From NCBI RefSeq assembly GCF_002575655.3, contig NC_053037.3:570440880-570504879 (forward strand): 64,000 nucleotides of DNA. The letters are read 5' to 3'. The DNA is from Aegilops tauschii subsp. strangulata. Taxonomy: Eukaryota; Streptophyta; Magnoliopsida; Poales; Poaceae. The position numbers were made by a program, and so were the translations under genes. Shown one piece after another: positions 42,652 through 55,242 of this stretch; within the stretch, counting starts at the first letter, position 1; the number at the start of each line of letters is the position of its first letter. Below the pieces are notes generated by a model. The model was not told the DNA's origin. It searched no databases and saw only the letters and a program-made list of their open reading frames with translations.

Positions 42652-44055
42652 ATGGCGGCGGAGCCATGCCCTGTGCTACCGGACCATCTCATAGAGGACA
42701 TCCTGGCGCGGCTACCGGCGAAGTCCGCGCACAGGTGCCGCAGCCTCTCCCGCGCATGGGCCGCGGCGCTCTCGTCGGAGGGCTTCGCCGATCGCCACTT
42801 CCGGCTGGCCAACCGCCGCAGCTGCCCCAAGATCATCTTCCTACAACTACAAGGCTCGCCGTACCATGGACCCGAGATGCAAGTGTGGTCGCCGGAGCAC
42901 CCCGGCGGTGCAACGCTCATGGACATCCCGCGTGATCTCGCGCCCGACCACTTCTCACGCCACCATGACCCGCGCCTGGTTACACAGCCATGCCGCGGAC
43001 TCGTCATCCTCCAAGCTACCACCGGCTCGGAGATTTGCTACGTGTGCAACCCGTCCACCGGTCAAATGGCAGCCCTCCCGGAAGGCCGGCCGACGGGCAG
43101 CCGAGTACACATGGAGTCGAATTATCATCGCTATGCCAGCTTAGGGCTTGGCTATGACTCGTGCACCAGGAAGCACAAAGTTGTGCGACTCTACTACCGC
43201 GGTTGTAATGCCGGGGAGAAGCTTCCCGTATCTGCCGGATGCGAGGTCTATGTGGTGAATTCCACGGGGCTCTGGAGACCGCCGAAGGGAGGCATTCAGG
43301 AGAAACCGGCGGGTTGGGCAAGCAAATATGATAGAAGCGTCTTTGCGCATGGACATGTCTATTGGCTAGCCCAGCCGAACCTAAAGTTACCGCCCCGAAA
43401 GAACATCTTATTCTTCTCCCTCGATAACGAAATTTTTGGGACAATGGCATTGCCGCCACCGCCGCCACCGCTTAGCTGCGAGGAAAATGACCTTGTTATG
43501 CAAAAGCACCATTTAACGGAGCTTGACGGATGCCTGTGCCTCCTCTGTGCAGACATACACAAACGGTGGCCACGACGCTATCACATGTGGCTACTGCGCC
43601 AGCATGAAGCTGGCACCTGGGATTTCCATTGTCAAATAGACCTGGACACGGTATCACCAGTGGCATACAAGTTCATGTACAACTGGTACGGAATCAGCCC
43701 GGTTACCACGATCGATAATGGCCGACGCATCCTCTTCACAGAAGCACATCCTCCAACCTTTTCCGCGTCACACTTCAAGCTTTGCGCATATGACCCAGTG
43801 ACTCGTGATATCGAAAACCTCGTGGATGCCACTGGTTTTGTTGCCCATAAAACCATAATCTTAGGGCATGCTGCATTGTACGAGGAAAGCATGGTCTCCC
43901 CTGGGCAGCGGCACAAGGACATTACTTTTGCCATGTCGTTGGTGATGCGGCGGCTGCTGCCGCCGGCGCACGCCCGGAAGAGACTTATGTGTGTTTGTCG
44001 AAGCTGGCGCACCATGATAACCATGATAGAGAGCAACCGCTTTAATGTAGCATGA
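42652..44055 (+). CDS. F-box and F-box-associated (FBA) domain protein, 467 aa
   Basis: Probable SCF ubiquitin-ligase substrate adaptor. Single exon. I chose ATG 42652 (MAAEPCPVLPDHLIED) because it sits directly before the F-box; an in-frame ATG at 42631 would add seven residues. The F-box is at about residues 8-45 (LPDHLIEDILARLPAKSAHR, then SRAWAAAL). An F-box-associated region follows (CYVCNPSTGQMAALPEG, LGLGYDSCTRKHKVVRLYYRG, FAHGHVYWLAQ, ELDGCLCLLC, TWDFHCQIDLDTV). Near the C-terminus (about residues 430-460) is a second F-box-like stretch (MRRLLPPAHARKRL, then CVCRSWRTMI). No internal stop. The paralogue at 33.2 kb is dead, so this is the sole working member here. A Helitron lies close upstream and a MITE just downstream. 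Confidence 0.88.
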   Translation: MAAEPCPVLPDHLIEDILARLPAKSAHRCRSLSRAWAAALSSEGFADRHFRLANRRSCPKIIFLQLQGSPYHGPEMQVWSPEHPGGATLMDIPRDLAPDHFSRHHDPRLVTQPCRGLVILQATTGSEICYVCNPSTGQMAALPEGRPTGSRVHMESNYHRYASLGLGYDSCTRKHKVVRLYYRGCNAGEKLPVSAGCEVYVVNSTGLWRPPKGGIQEKPAGWASKYDRSVFAHGHVYWLAQPNLKLPPRKNILFFSLDNEIFGTMALPPPPPPLSCEENDLVMQKHHLTELDGCLCLLCADIHKRWPRRYHMWLLRQHEAGTWDFHCQIDLDTVSPVAYKFMYNWYGISPVTTIDNGRRILFTEAHPPTFSASHFKLCAYDPVTRDIENLVDATGFVAHKTIILGHAALYEESMVSPGQRHKDITFAMSLVMRRLLPPAHARKRLMCVCRSWRTMITMIESNRFNVA

Positions 44056-44097
44056 CGTTGATGCAGCACGGCGTGCATGTACCAAGTTTAGAAATTA

Positions 44098-44238
44098 CTC
44101 CCTCCGTCCCATAATATAAGAGCGTTTTTCACACTAGTGTAGTGTCTAGTGAGCGTTTTTGACACTACACTAGTGTGAAAAACGCTCTTAACACTACACT
44201 AGTGTGAAAAACGCTCTTATATTATGGGACAGAGGGAG
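44098..44238. mobile_element. Stowaway MITE (141 bp) in the 3' flank of the F-box/FBA gene
   Basis: Ends CTCCCTCCGTCCCATAATAT and its complement ATATTATGGGACAGAGGGAG, flanked by TA at 44096-44097 and 44239-44240. Internal ACACTAGTGTGAAAAACGCT occurs repeatedly and in both orientations, so it folds into a long hairpin. The pseudogene flank at about 36860 has the empty site with a single TA. Confidence 0.93.
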
Positions 44239-44240
44239 TA

Positions 44241-44719
44241 CTGAATAATTCGCACATGTACCACGTTTGCAAAATTCAGAAAGTATATGTTTGTTCTCTG
44301 TCTTTTCTAGTTTAGCTCATACATGTAGTTTGCACCCTGAATACAAAATTTTGACACCTGCTTGACCAACTACCAGCAATAAAGTTGTGCATGCATGCAT
44401 TTGTATTGATTGGTGGGCCCCGGGCATACAGGACGAGACATGGCGTCCATGGAGTCGATCCGATTTGCCGGATTCAGCAGCGCACTCTCGATCCGGTGCC
44501 GGAAGCGCGTCTGACCGCTCCGCCCACTCGCTGGAGTAGCATCGTTGGGCACCATTGCTGCTGCCGCAAGGTCGAGCGCGATCAAAGACCACCAGACCAG
44601 CAAGACGTGCTCCTCAGTCCGCAAGCTGACGTTCGACACGATGACCACGTTGGTGCTTGGCGGTCCCACCTGGCTGCCTCGCCATCTTCTTGCCGGAGTG
44701 TGCCATTGGCGCGCACCAT
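44241..44719. other. 3' flank of the F-box/FBA gene
   Basis: The first 190 bases match the flank of the pseudogene copy. The remainder, to the LINE target site, has a 100-codon minus-strand frame (44669-44370, with HVLLVWWSLIALDLAAAAMV) without a recognised domain. Confidence 0.35.
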
Positions 44720-44761
44720 GCCACCTCGGACACGGTTTTTTTTTGAGTAACCTCGCCGATT

Positions 44762-47700
44762 TTATTGATTCAAAGTAATGTTCATAGGTATAAAGTTTGG
44801 GTCATGAGGATTGCCCAACCAAACATGCCTATCGGTACCTAATTTACAAGCAAATTTGACGAGGTTGTAAGACTCAAAATTAAAGTTCCTGCGCTCATGC
44901 AGGAACGTACAAGAGGAAAATATAGAGCTACGAGCTATGATTTCATGTGTAATTGCTGCATTCGGACCGCCTGTCCCGTGATTGATGTCATTAACTACTC
45001 CTTGACAATCAGAGGCCACCACGACGTCCTAAACTGCGAGATCTTCTGCCAATGCTAGAGCTTCTCTGCACGCGTAAGTTTCCAGAATCGTCGGGTCAGA
45101 TATCCCCTGGTAGACCACCGCCGACGAGCCAAGATATACGCCATTGTGGTCGCGGCACAGAGCTGCAACAGCCCCGCCTCTCCCGTTTCTTGCCAACGCT
45201 CCATCTGCATTCACCTTGATTGCACCCGCAGCCGGAGCGAGCCATCGTTGAGTTTGATCGTTGAGGGCACCCGCTCCAGCCGGGGACACCGCCCTTGTTG
45301 GGAGATGCTCCAGTTCTGCAATGAAATCGTTCACAAAAGATATAGTGTATTGAGGGCTCTCAAAGATTGATTCGTATATTGCTTTCCGCCTCGCATACCA
45401 CAGCGCCCATAAGGTTACCGCCATCTTTTGTGAACTTTGAGCGATCCAAAGATCCATAAAGTTCAAACATCCAATTCCTAGAACTGGGATCATCAAGTTG
45501 TACCATCTTTGAGACTGTTTCCTCATCCGATAAGGCCCATACACATCTAGCCAAGGTGCATGACACTAATGCATGTCTCCATGAGTCCCGGCAGCCACAC
45601 AATGGGCATACATCCTGCTGCGCCATGTTTCTGTGATGCAATACATCGGTTGTTGGCAGAGAATGACGCCCCAACCGCCATAAGAAAACCTTTATCTTAG
45701 AAGGAATCGTCATCTTCCACAGAGCAGTCCAAGCCTTCTCATCTTCTCCCGAAGATGTTCCACTTCTGCCCTCTAACCATTCTTCCCGCTGCATCTTTGT
45801 ACTAACCAGAAATCTGTATGCAGAACTCACTGTGAATCTTCCTTTCTTATCAGGATACCAAGCCCAAAAATCTTCGATATTCCGTGTACAGACATGGATT
45901 TTTACAATAGCATCTGCATCAAACTTGATGAAGACCGAGCGGACTAACTCTTCGTTCCATGCCCCTGTCGCTGGTGACAGCAGTTCGGCCACTTTAGTCG
46001 GAGGGTTTTGGACGAGCGAAGTGATCGGCCTCGGTGAGGTTTCTTTAGGGATCCAGTTGTCCACCCAAATGTCCGTATTTTGACCATTCCCAATCCGCCT
46101 GATAATTCCTTGCTTTAATACATCCCTTCCCTCGAGTATGGCACGCCAAATCTGAGATGGCCGGGATCCCAGTTTGGCCTCTAGTAGGGTTGTCTCTAGG
46201 AAGTAACTAGCTTTGAGAATTTTTGCACTCAAAGATGAGGGCTCAATAAAGATTCCCCATGCTTGTCTGCCAACAAAGCTAGGTTGAAGAGCTCAAGATC
46301 TCTGAAACCGAGTCCTCCCATGTGCTTTGGTCTTGTCATCACGTCCCATGAAACCCATGCCGGCTTTCTCTCTCCTTGCTTGCACCCCCACCAGAACTTC
46401 CTGATAATCGATTTTATATGATCACATAGACCTCTTGGGAGCTTAAAACAAGACATAGAGTATACCGGTATTGCGTGGGCAACCGATTTAATGAGGACCT
46501 CCTTTCCGCCTGCCGACAGACATTTGCTCATCCAGCCTTTAACTTTATCCCATACCCGATCGCTCAAATACTTGAAAGTTCCATTCTTCGAAAGCCCCAC
46601 GTCAGTGGGCATCCCCAAGTACCTGTCACTGAGAGATTCATTGGGGACATGGAGAAACCCCCTCACTGCATCTCGGACTATACCCGGAGTACCTTTGCTA
46701 AAGAATATTGAAGATTTGTCTCGGTTTATTCTCTGCCCAGAAGCCATGCAATATGAATCCAATAGGTTTGATACCTCCTCCACTCCATTAATACTTGCCC
46801 TGAAAAACAGCGGGCTGTCATCCGCGAATAAAAGATGGTTCACTGGCGCCGATGGTGCCACCTTAATGCCGCTGAGCTGGGATGATTGATTTTGTGATTT
46901 CAAAAGGCACGAAAGGCCCTCTGCTGCCAACAAGAAAATATATGGAGAGATGGGATCTCCCTGTCGAATGCCACGAGTAGGTTTAAATTCCTCGTACTTT
47001 CTTCCATTAAACATAACTGAGAACGAAACTGAGCTCACCATATTCATGATGACTGTGATCCACTGAGGAGCAAAGCCTAACTTCTCCATGATGGACCGGA
47101 GGTAGTTCCACTCCACCCTGTCATATGCCTTCATCATGTCAAGCTTGAGTGCACAAAAACTGTTGTTTTTTGATCGGTTCCTCTTTATAAAATGCAAACA
47201 CTCATAAGCAGAGATGATATTGTCTGTGGTAAGCCGTCCTGGTACAAACGCCGACTGCTCCTCTGAAATGATCTCCGACTGAATAATCTTGAGGCGGTTC
47301 GCAAGTACTTTCGAGGCTATCTTATAAAAAATATTACAAAGGCTAATTGGGCGAAATTGAGCCAATAAAGTTGGGTTAGATACCTTGGGGATTAAGACTA
47401 GCAGAGTATCATTAACACATGCCGGGCTATCCTCGCCACGAACAATGCCAAACACTGCCCTTGTGACCGCTTCGCCACATACATCCCAGTGCCTCTGAAA
47501 GAAATGGGCCGGAAAACCATCCGGACCCCATGCCTTTGTCGGAAACATCTGGAACAGCGCCACTTTCACCTCCTTCTCTTCATATGGTGCCAAAAGGACT
47601 GAGTTCATGGTTGGTGTCACCTTCGTCGGTACATGCTCCAAGACCTCGGCAACCCCCTGCACCCCTTCAGACGTATATAGATTCTTGTAAAATTCCAGTG

Positions 47701-48886
47701 CCATTTGTTGTATTTCGGTCATGTCCTCCGTAAGCTGTCCGACAGCCCGTTGCAGTGCCTTAACAAGATTTTTTCTCCTACTCATCGATGATCTCGTGTG
47801 AAAGAAATGAGTGTTCCGATCACCGGCGGAGAGCCATTCTACCCGAGAGCGCTGCCTCCACATCAGTTCTTCACGCAGGTATAATTCAATCAGTCTACCA
47901 TTAATTTTTATCTCCGCATGTGATGGACCGACCCTAGGCAAAACACTACGCAGCCGATCAAGTTCTTTTTTTAACCTTCGGATCTCACCACGAACGCTGC
48001 CAAAAGTGGACTTAGACCAATCTCCCAGGTTGTTTGCTAGTGCATCTAGCTTGGCCCGGACTCCACTTGCTGTGAGATTGTGGCCCTCGGCCTCCCATAC
48101 TGATTGAACATTAGGCTTCATCTCATCATGGTTGTCCCACATAATCTCGTACTGGAAACGCTTCTTCACTTGATCATTTAACTCCCGCGGCACCAGCTGT
48201 ACTAGTATCCGTGAGTGATCCAATGTAGCTGCAGAGAGATGCTCCACCAGGGTATTAGGGAACTGTGTACACCAGCTCGCCGTTGCTAGGGCTCGGTCAA
48301 GCCGGACCCGCGTGTAAGACCCTCCTGTAACTTTCTTTTCGTATGTCCACATCCTGCCTGTAAAGCCCAAGTCAAGCAGTCCACAGTCATCTACTGCTTC
48401 CCTAAAGCCCTGTATCTGGGACTGACTTCTCGTACCAATCCCGTCATGTTCGTCCTGCCGCAACACTTCATTAAAATCACCCACACATATCCACGGTATG
48501 TCATGTAGTGTAGCCAGATTCCTCATTGTATCCCATGTGTTGTGGCGCAAATGTGTTTGGGCCTCCCCATAGAAACATGAGAGTCTCCATGGATCACCTC
48601 CAAGCATACTGATTTTAGCATCTATGTGATACCTGGAGTAACCTAAAATCTCGATATTTATTTCATCATTCCAGAACATAACCAAACCTCCACTCCTACC
48701 AGAAGAATTAACAGCAAAAGAATTGTCATAACCTAGAGTATTCTTAAGTTTCTCTGCTCTCTCACCATTAATCTGGGTTTCAACAATGCATTGAACTCTA
48801 GGGGCAAACTTTTTCGCAATTTCGCATAGCTCTTGAACTATTAAGGCGTTGCCTATTCCTCGACAGTTCCAGCTTAGGAGATTCAT
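44762..48886 (-). pseudogene. LINE ORF2: endonuclease, reverse transcriptase, zinc-binding region, RNase H
   Basis: The main frame, 48886-46229 (885 codons), starts MNLLSWNCRGIGNALIVQEL. Endonuclease motifs include CIVETQI and CVGDFNEVL. Reverse transcriptase motifs include LVLIPKV, KLDMMKAYDRVEW, RGIRQGDPISPYIFL and LLFADD. A frameshift at about 46262 leads into 46232-45360 (GSRPSQIWRAI, then the zf-RVT region SKIKVFLWRL with CPLCGC). A second shift near 45480 leads to the RNase H domain (VNADGALARNG, REALALAED). A nonsense codon at 45029-45031 then interrupts before ASDCQGVV and the end at 44762. The ATG overlaps the ORF1 stop (ATGA). Not functional. Confidence 0.88.
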
Positions 48887-49069
48887 TGCGCCCGGCGGTC
48901 CTCCCCGGGGAAGGCCGCCACACGCGCATCAATGTTGATTTTACCACCATGAGCCTTCGTTCCTCCATCCCCCTTGTTCTTCTCCGCTAACTGCGCAGTT
49001 CTAGATCTCTTGGGATCCTGCTTCGGTGGTGGACTAGGGGGCACCACCGCCGCCGCTGCACCTCCTTTA

Positions 49070-50779
49070 TGTTAGAAATATGCCCTAGAGGCAATAATAA
49101 ATGGTTATTATTATATTTCTTTGTTCATGGTAATTGTCTATTGTTCATGCTATAATTGTATTGTCCGGAAATCGTAATACATGTGTGAATACATAGACCA
49201 CAACGTGTCCCTAGTAAGCCTCTAGTTGACTAGCTCGTTGATCAACAGATAGTCATGGTTTCCTGACTATGGACATTGGATGTCATTGATAACGGGATCA
49301 CATCATTAGGAGAATGATGTGATGGACAGGACCCTATCCTAAGCATAGCATAAAAGATCGTGTAGTTTCGTTTGCTAGAGCTTTTCCAATGTCAAGCATC
49401 TTTTCCTTAGACCATGAGATCGTGCAACTCCCGGATACCGTAGGAGTGCTTTGGGTGTGCCAAACGTCACAACGTAACTGGGTGACTATAAAGGTGCACT
49501 ACGGGTATCTCCGAAAGTGTCTGTTGGGTTGGCACGGATCGAGACTGGGATTTGTCACTCCGTGTGACGGAGAGGTATCTCTGGGCCCACTCGGTAATGC
49601 ATCATCATAATGAGCTCTATGTGACTAAGGCGTTAGTCACGGGATCATGCATTGCGGTACGAGTAAAGAGACTTGCCGGTAACGAGATTGAACAAGGTAT
49701 TGGGATACCGACGATCGAATCTCGGGCAAGTAACATACCGATTGACAAAGGGAATTGCATACGGGATTGATTGAATCCTCGACATCGTGGTTCATCCGAT
49801 GAGATCATCGTGGAACATGTGGGAGCCAACATGGGTATCCAGGCCCCGCTGTTGGTTATTGACCGGAGAGGCGTCTCGGTCATGTCTGCATGTCTCCCGA
49901 ACCCGTAGGGTCTACACACTTAAGGTTCGGTGACGCTAGGGTTGTAGAGATATGTGTATGCGGAAACCCGAAAGTTGTTCGGAGTCCCGGATGAGATCCC
50001 GAACGTCACGAGGAGTTCCGGAATGGTCCGGAGGTAAAGAATTATATATAGGAAGTCAAGTTTCGGCCATCGGGAAAGTTTCGGGGGTTACCGGTATTGT
50101 ACCGGGACCACCGGAAGGGTCCCGGGGGTCCACCGGGTGGGGCCACCTATCCCGGAGGGCCCCGTGGGCTGAAGTGGGAAGGGAACCAGCCCCTAGTGGG
50201 CTGGGCGCCCCCATGGGCCTCCCCCCTGCGCCTAGGGTTGGAAACCCTAGGGTGGGGGGGCGCCCCACTTGCCTTGGGGGGCAAGGCACCCCCTTGGCCG
50301 CCACCCCCCCATCTAGATGGGTTTGGCCGGCGCCCCCCCCTCCCAGGGGGCCTATATAAAGGGGGGGGGGAGGAGGGCAGCAATACTACAGCTTTGGGCG
50401 CCTCCCTCCTTCCCTGCTACACCTCTCTCTCTCGTAGAAGCTCGGCGAAGCCCTGCCGGCATCCCGCTACATCCACCACCACGCCGTCGTGCTGCTGGAT
50501 CTCCATCAACCTCTCCTTCCCCCTTGTTGGATCAAGAAGGAGGAGACGTCGCTGCACCGTACGTGTGTTGAACGCGGAGGTGCCGTCCGTTCGGCACTCG
50601 GTCATCGGTGATTTGGATCACGGCGAGTACGACTCCGTCATCCACGTTCATTGGAACGCTTCCGCTCGCGATCTACAAGGGTATGTAGATGCACTCCTTT
50701 CCCCTCGTTGCTAGTATACTCCATAGATGCATCTTGGTGAGCGTAGGAAAATTTTAAAATTATGCTACGATTCCCAACA
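49070..50779 (+). mobile_element. Angela/BARE1-type Copia solo LTR (1710 bp), TSD CTTTA
   Basis: It starts TGTTAGAAATATGCCCTAGA and ends GCTACGATTCCCAACA. The duplication CTTTA is at 49065-49069 and 50780-50784. The U3 is followed by a TATA box (CTATATAAAGG, 50352-50362) after a G/C-rich stretch. No internal region is present. Inserted in LINE ORF1. Confidence 0.92.
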
Positions 50780-51386
50780 CTTTAGCCACGGGAACAAGTT
50801 CCATGCCGGTCACGCCCGCCGGGCTTTGAGCCAGCACCGCATCTGCTGATCACTTGCGGTTTGATTCTGCATCATCCACAACTATATCCTCGGCCTCAGT
50901 TTCCTGGGTCTGCCACCACCACTAGCTGGTATGTTTGTCTTCCTCTACTGTTGTTGTTGTTTATCGTTTCTACTCCTAGTAGCCCAACTGGTGGTGGCCG
51001 GAGCACGGAGATTCTTGTATACCAACGCTGATGGCGGGTGCACCCCGTCCCCGTGTTCTTTGAACTGGTGGCCCACCATCCTACATACTTGGCACCAATC
51101 AGGTAATCTCTCGTAGCGCACCGCGAAGATTTCTCGATCTCCTCCACAGATGAGGGAGGTAGCCTTCTTCAGAGGATTGCGCACATCCAATCTAACTCTG
51201 CCCCTGAAGAAATTACCCTCAAAGTCGAAGGAAGAGGGTTCAGCGTCGACGAACTCGCCAACTTTTGATGCTAGCGCCTTCACCTTCCCATGATAAGCTG
51301 GGGGCAAGTCGATGATGCGTGCCCAAATCTCAAACTTGAATAGCTCGATGGTGGAAGGCTTTGTGAACCCATCATAAGGGACTATG

Positions 51387-54300
51387 TGTAACGCCCACGA
51401 TGCGGCTATATCTCTCACGTGTCGAGGCTCGACTTAGAGACATAACCGCATTGTAGGTTTTGTCGCAAGAAGGGTCATCTTCACACAATCCCATGTAATG
51501 AACAAGAATGGGATAAAGAGGGTTGGCTTACAATCGCCACTTCACACAATACTTAAATAAATCATACATCATTCAAAATACACACATAGACCGACTACGG
51601 TCAAACCCAAATGAAAAGAAGATAACCCCAAATGCTAGATCCCCGATCGTCCCAACTGGGCACCACTACTGATCATCAGGAAACGAAACATAGTAACGGC
51701 CAAGGTCCTCGTCGAACTCCCACTTGAGCCCGGTTGTGTCACCTGCACTGGTATCATCGGCACCTGCAACTGTTTGGAAGTATCTGTGAGTCACGAGGAC
51801 TCAGCAATCTCACACCCGCGAGATCAAGACTATTTAAGCTTATGGGTAGGAAAGGGGGTAATGTGGTGGAGCTGCAGCAAGCACTAAGCATATATGGTGG
51901 CTAACATACGCAAATAAGAGCGAGAAAGAAGCAACGCAACGGTCGAGAAGCTAGAAGTGATCAAGAAGTGATCATGAAACTACTTACGTTCATACATGAC
52001 CCAAACCGTGTTCACTTCCCGGACTCCGCCGAAAAGAGACCATCACGACTACACACGCGGTTGATGTATTTTAATTAAGTCAAGTGTCAAGTTCTCTACA
52101 ACCGGATATTAACAAATTCCCATCTGCCACATAACCGCGGGCACGGCTTTCGAAAGATAATACCCTGCAGGGGTGTCCCAACTTAGCCCATCACAAGCTC
52201 TCACGGTCAACGAAGGATATTCCTTCTCCCGGGAAGACCCGATCAGGCTCGGAATCCCGGTTACAAGACATTTCGACAATGGTAAAACAAGACCAGCAAG
52301 ACCACCCGACTGTGCCGACAAATCCTGATAGGAGCTGCACATATCTCGTTCTCGGGGCACACCGGATGAGCGAAGCGTACAGGTACCAACGTAATCCAAG
52401 TTGCCAAGGGACGGTCCCGCACGGTGCTCTAGTTTGGACCAACACTCAGAGGAGCACTGGCCCGGGGGGTTAAAATAAAGATGACCCTCGGGCTCGCGAA
52501 AACCCAAGGGAAAAAGGCTTAGGTAGGCAAATGTAAAAACCAAGGTTGGGCCTTGCTGGAGGAGTTTTATTCAAGGCGAACTGTCAAGGGGGTCCCATAA
52601 ATCACCCAACCGCGTAAGGAACGCAAAATCAAGGAACATAACACCGGTATGACGGAAACTAGGGCGGCAAGAGTGGAACCAAACACCAGGCATAAGGCCG
52701 AGCCTTCCGCCCTTTACCAAATATATAGATGCATTAATTAAATAAGAGATATTGTGATATGCCAAAATATCCATGTTCCAACATGGAACCGACTTCAACT
52801 TCACCTGCAACTAGCAACGCTATAAGAAGGGCTGAGCAAAAGCGGTAACTTAGCCAAACAACGATTTGCTAGGAAAGGTGGGTTAGAGGTTTGACATGGC
52901 AATATGGGAGGCATGATATAGCAAGTGGTAGGTAGCGCGACATAGCAATAGAGCGAACAACTAGCAAGCAAAGATAGAAGTGATTTCGAGGGTATGGCCA
53001 TCTTGCCTGAAATCCCGCTAGGAAGAAGAACGAGTCCATGAAGTAGACGAACCAACGTAGTCGAACGAATCCTCACAAACGCAACGTAACCGGAACTATC
53101 AAGGAGAAGCACAACCGGAAAGAAGCAAACAACATGGTAAACACACAAGCATAAACATGGCATGATGCACAACCAAGGATGATGCATGTCTAGTTTAAAG
53201 ATGCATGGCATGGCAAAGTGCAACAAACAATACTACAAATTAAGTGGAACTCAATATGCAACGAGTTGCATATTGACGAAACACCACATTAAGTTATTTA
53301 GTTCTCTCTCGATTATGTACCCAACAATATTAAATGTTGATTAACATGGCAAGAGGTGAAGCATAACGAAACTATCTATTTAAGCAAGTTTAAATGAGGC
53401 CGGAAACAACAAACAACAATTCCGGAAAATCCTCATATGCATATTTTGGAATTGGTACTGTTCTGCCCTAAACCATATTTTAATGTTGTTAAGCAGTAAA
53501 ATAAAATGCACCATGTTAAACTAGGCATTTTTCTACCCCATTTACATATAAAGTTTATTAAATTTGGAGCTACTGTTATTTAGTTATGAAATAAATCATT
53601 TAGCATGGCATTTATGCAAAATAAATGTAAACAGCAACTTAAACATTTTAAACATGGATGAAAGTTGCATATTATGAAACTAGATGAAATTCTAAGCACT
53701 TTACATGTTTAAATCATTTTAATCCGGTGCATGGTTGTTGAGTTATTATATGCATGAACAACAGGGGGCAAACTGTAAATATGCAGTTTTCTGAACAAAT
53801 AGGAAAATCGCAGCGCACAGGAAAAAAACATATGCGGGCTGGATCTGCTGGGCGTGGCTGGACTGCTCACCATGGGCCGAGCCCGTTGGTGCGGGAAGGA
53901 GGCAGGTCGAAGCGGGCGAGCTGGCGGCTGGGCTTGGTGGATCTGGCTGCTGGCAGGCTGGATCGAACGAGGAGGAGGGGGCGCGGTCAACGCGCTCGGG
54001 ACGAGCGAGCCGCTACTGCTCTCGTCTCTGAAGAACAGAAACAACAGCAGGGGGGTCCTGGCGATGGAGAAGACGACGACAGGGGGGTCCTGGCGACGGG
54101 GTCGGCGGGAACTGGCCGGGGAAGAGGTGAGTCAGCGAGGCGGCGACGTGCCGAACGGAGGCTGATGGAGGCGGGTCCGGCAACGGCTTGCGGGCGGAGC
54201 TGAAGAAGGTTGCGCGTCCTCTGTTCAACGAGGGAGAGAGATTCAGAGAGAAGCAACTCGGGGAAGGAACAGGGAGGCCGAGAGGAGGCCTTGTCGAACC

Positions 54301-55242
54301 ACAGCAACTCACCGGCGGCGGCACCACGGCAAGGCGCAGAACCAGCGCGGGGGCGAGGACTTGGCGAGGCGGATCCGACAGCAACGTCGATGCAGCACGA
54401 GGACGGCGGTGTCGAAGCCCTGTCCATGGCAGCAGAGAGGGAGCAGAGAGATTAGGGAGGTGGAAGAAGGACGGAGGAAAAAAAGGAGAAGGGCGACGAG
54501 GGCTGGCCTTGTCGCGGTGGTCTCCATGGCTGACGGCTCTCCGGCGAGTCGAGCGGGGTCATGGGCGACGAGGTCGAGGTCCGGAGCAGGGTGCCGGGGT
54601 GCGCTGCTAATGGCCAGCGCGGAGGAGCATGGCCGGCGCGACGGGGCTACTGGTTGGTGGGGATGGATCGATGGAATTGGGGCGACGAGTGGTTGGCCCG
54701 ATTGGAAAATCGAGGAAGGATTTGGATCGGGAGGGGATCCCGAGGTGGGAGAGGAGCGGCGGCGGGGAGGGACAAACCTCCTAGGTTTTAGGGTTAGGCT
54801 AGATTAGGTATGGGGTTGAGTTATATATAGCAAAGTGAGTCTAGGTTTGGACCCTCTGATTTGCATCGGACGGTCGAGATAAAAAGGTTAAGAGAGATCA
54901 AATAATAGACCGAAGATATTAGAGGGATGTTTGGAGATGATCTGAATCCAACGATGATGATATAGCGGGTCGGGTTCGGGGAAGTTTCGGACACGCGCGA
55001 GGGGTCTGAGAGAGGTTGACAAGGACAAAGAGGGAATCAAAAACACGGTTGGTCTCGGAACGGTCAAAGAAGGCAAGGGGAACGCGGCAACTACGAGGGG
55101 ATGCAAGTTTGAAAACAATGACGACAACAGAGTGCCGATGCAATGCGAATGATGCGATGATGAAATGCAACAAACAAATAAATAACACGGCTGACTCGCA
55201 AAACAAGGAAGGCATCTGAAGCGTCGGTCTCGGGGCGTTACA
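51387..55242 (-). mobile_element. Long solo LTR-like element (3856 bp), TSD CTATG
   Basis: On the minus strand it starts TGTAACGCCCCGAGACC and ends CATCGTGGGCGTTACA, so the terminal TGTAACGCC/GGCGTTACA is inverted. The duplication CTATG is at 51382-51386 and 55243-55247. No gag or pol is present. A minus-strand TATA box (GCTATATATAA, 54819-54829) lies about 415 bases from the start. The middle (53850-54800) is GC-rich with long overlapping ORFs lacking domains. It is best read as a solo LTR of a family with very long LTRs, or as a non-coding LTR element. Confidence 0.8.

Noticed and set aside
44370..44669. 99-aa minus-strand ORF with a hydrophobic stretch, considered as a small secreted protein
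   Set aside because: No signal-peptide context at the start, no homologous frame in the paralogous flank, and no promoter signal.
45029..48886. A host exonuclease/reverse transcriptase gene
   Set aside because: Domain order, ORF1/ORF2 overlap, poly(A) and TSD show it is a LINE, not a cellular gene or a retron.
53754..54807. Four overlapping ORFs of about 120-150 aa in both directions
   Set aside because: They lie inside an LTR-like element with a precise TSD. None has a recognisable domain, and GC content alone gives such frames.
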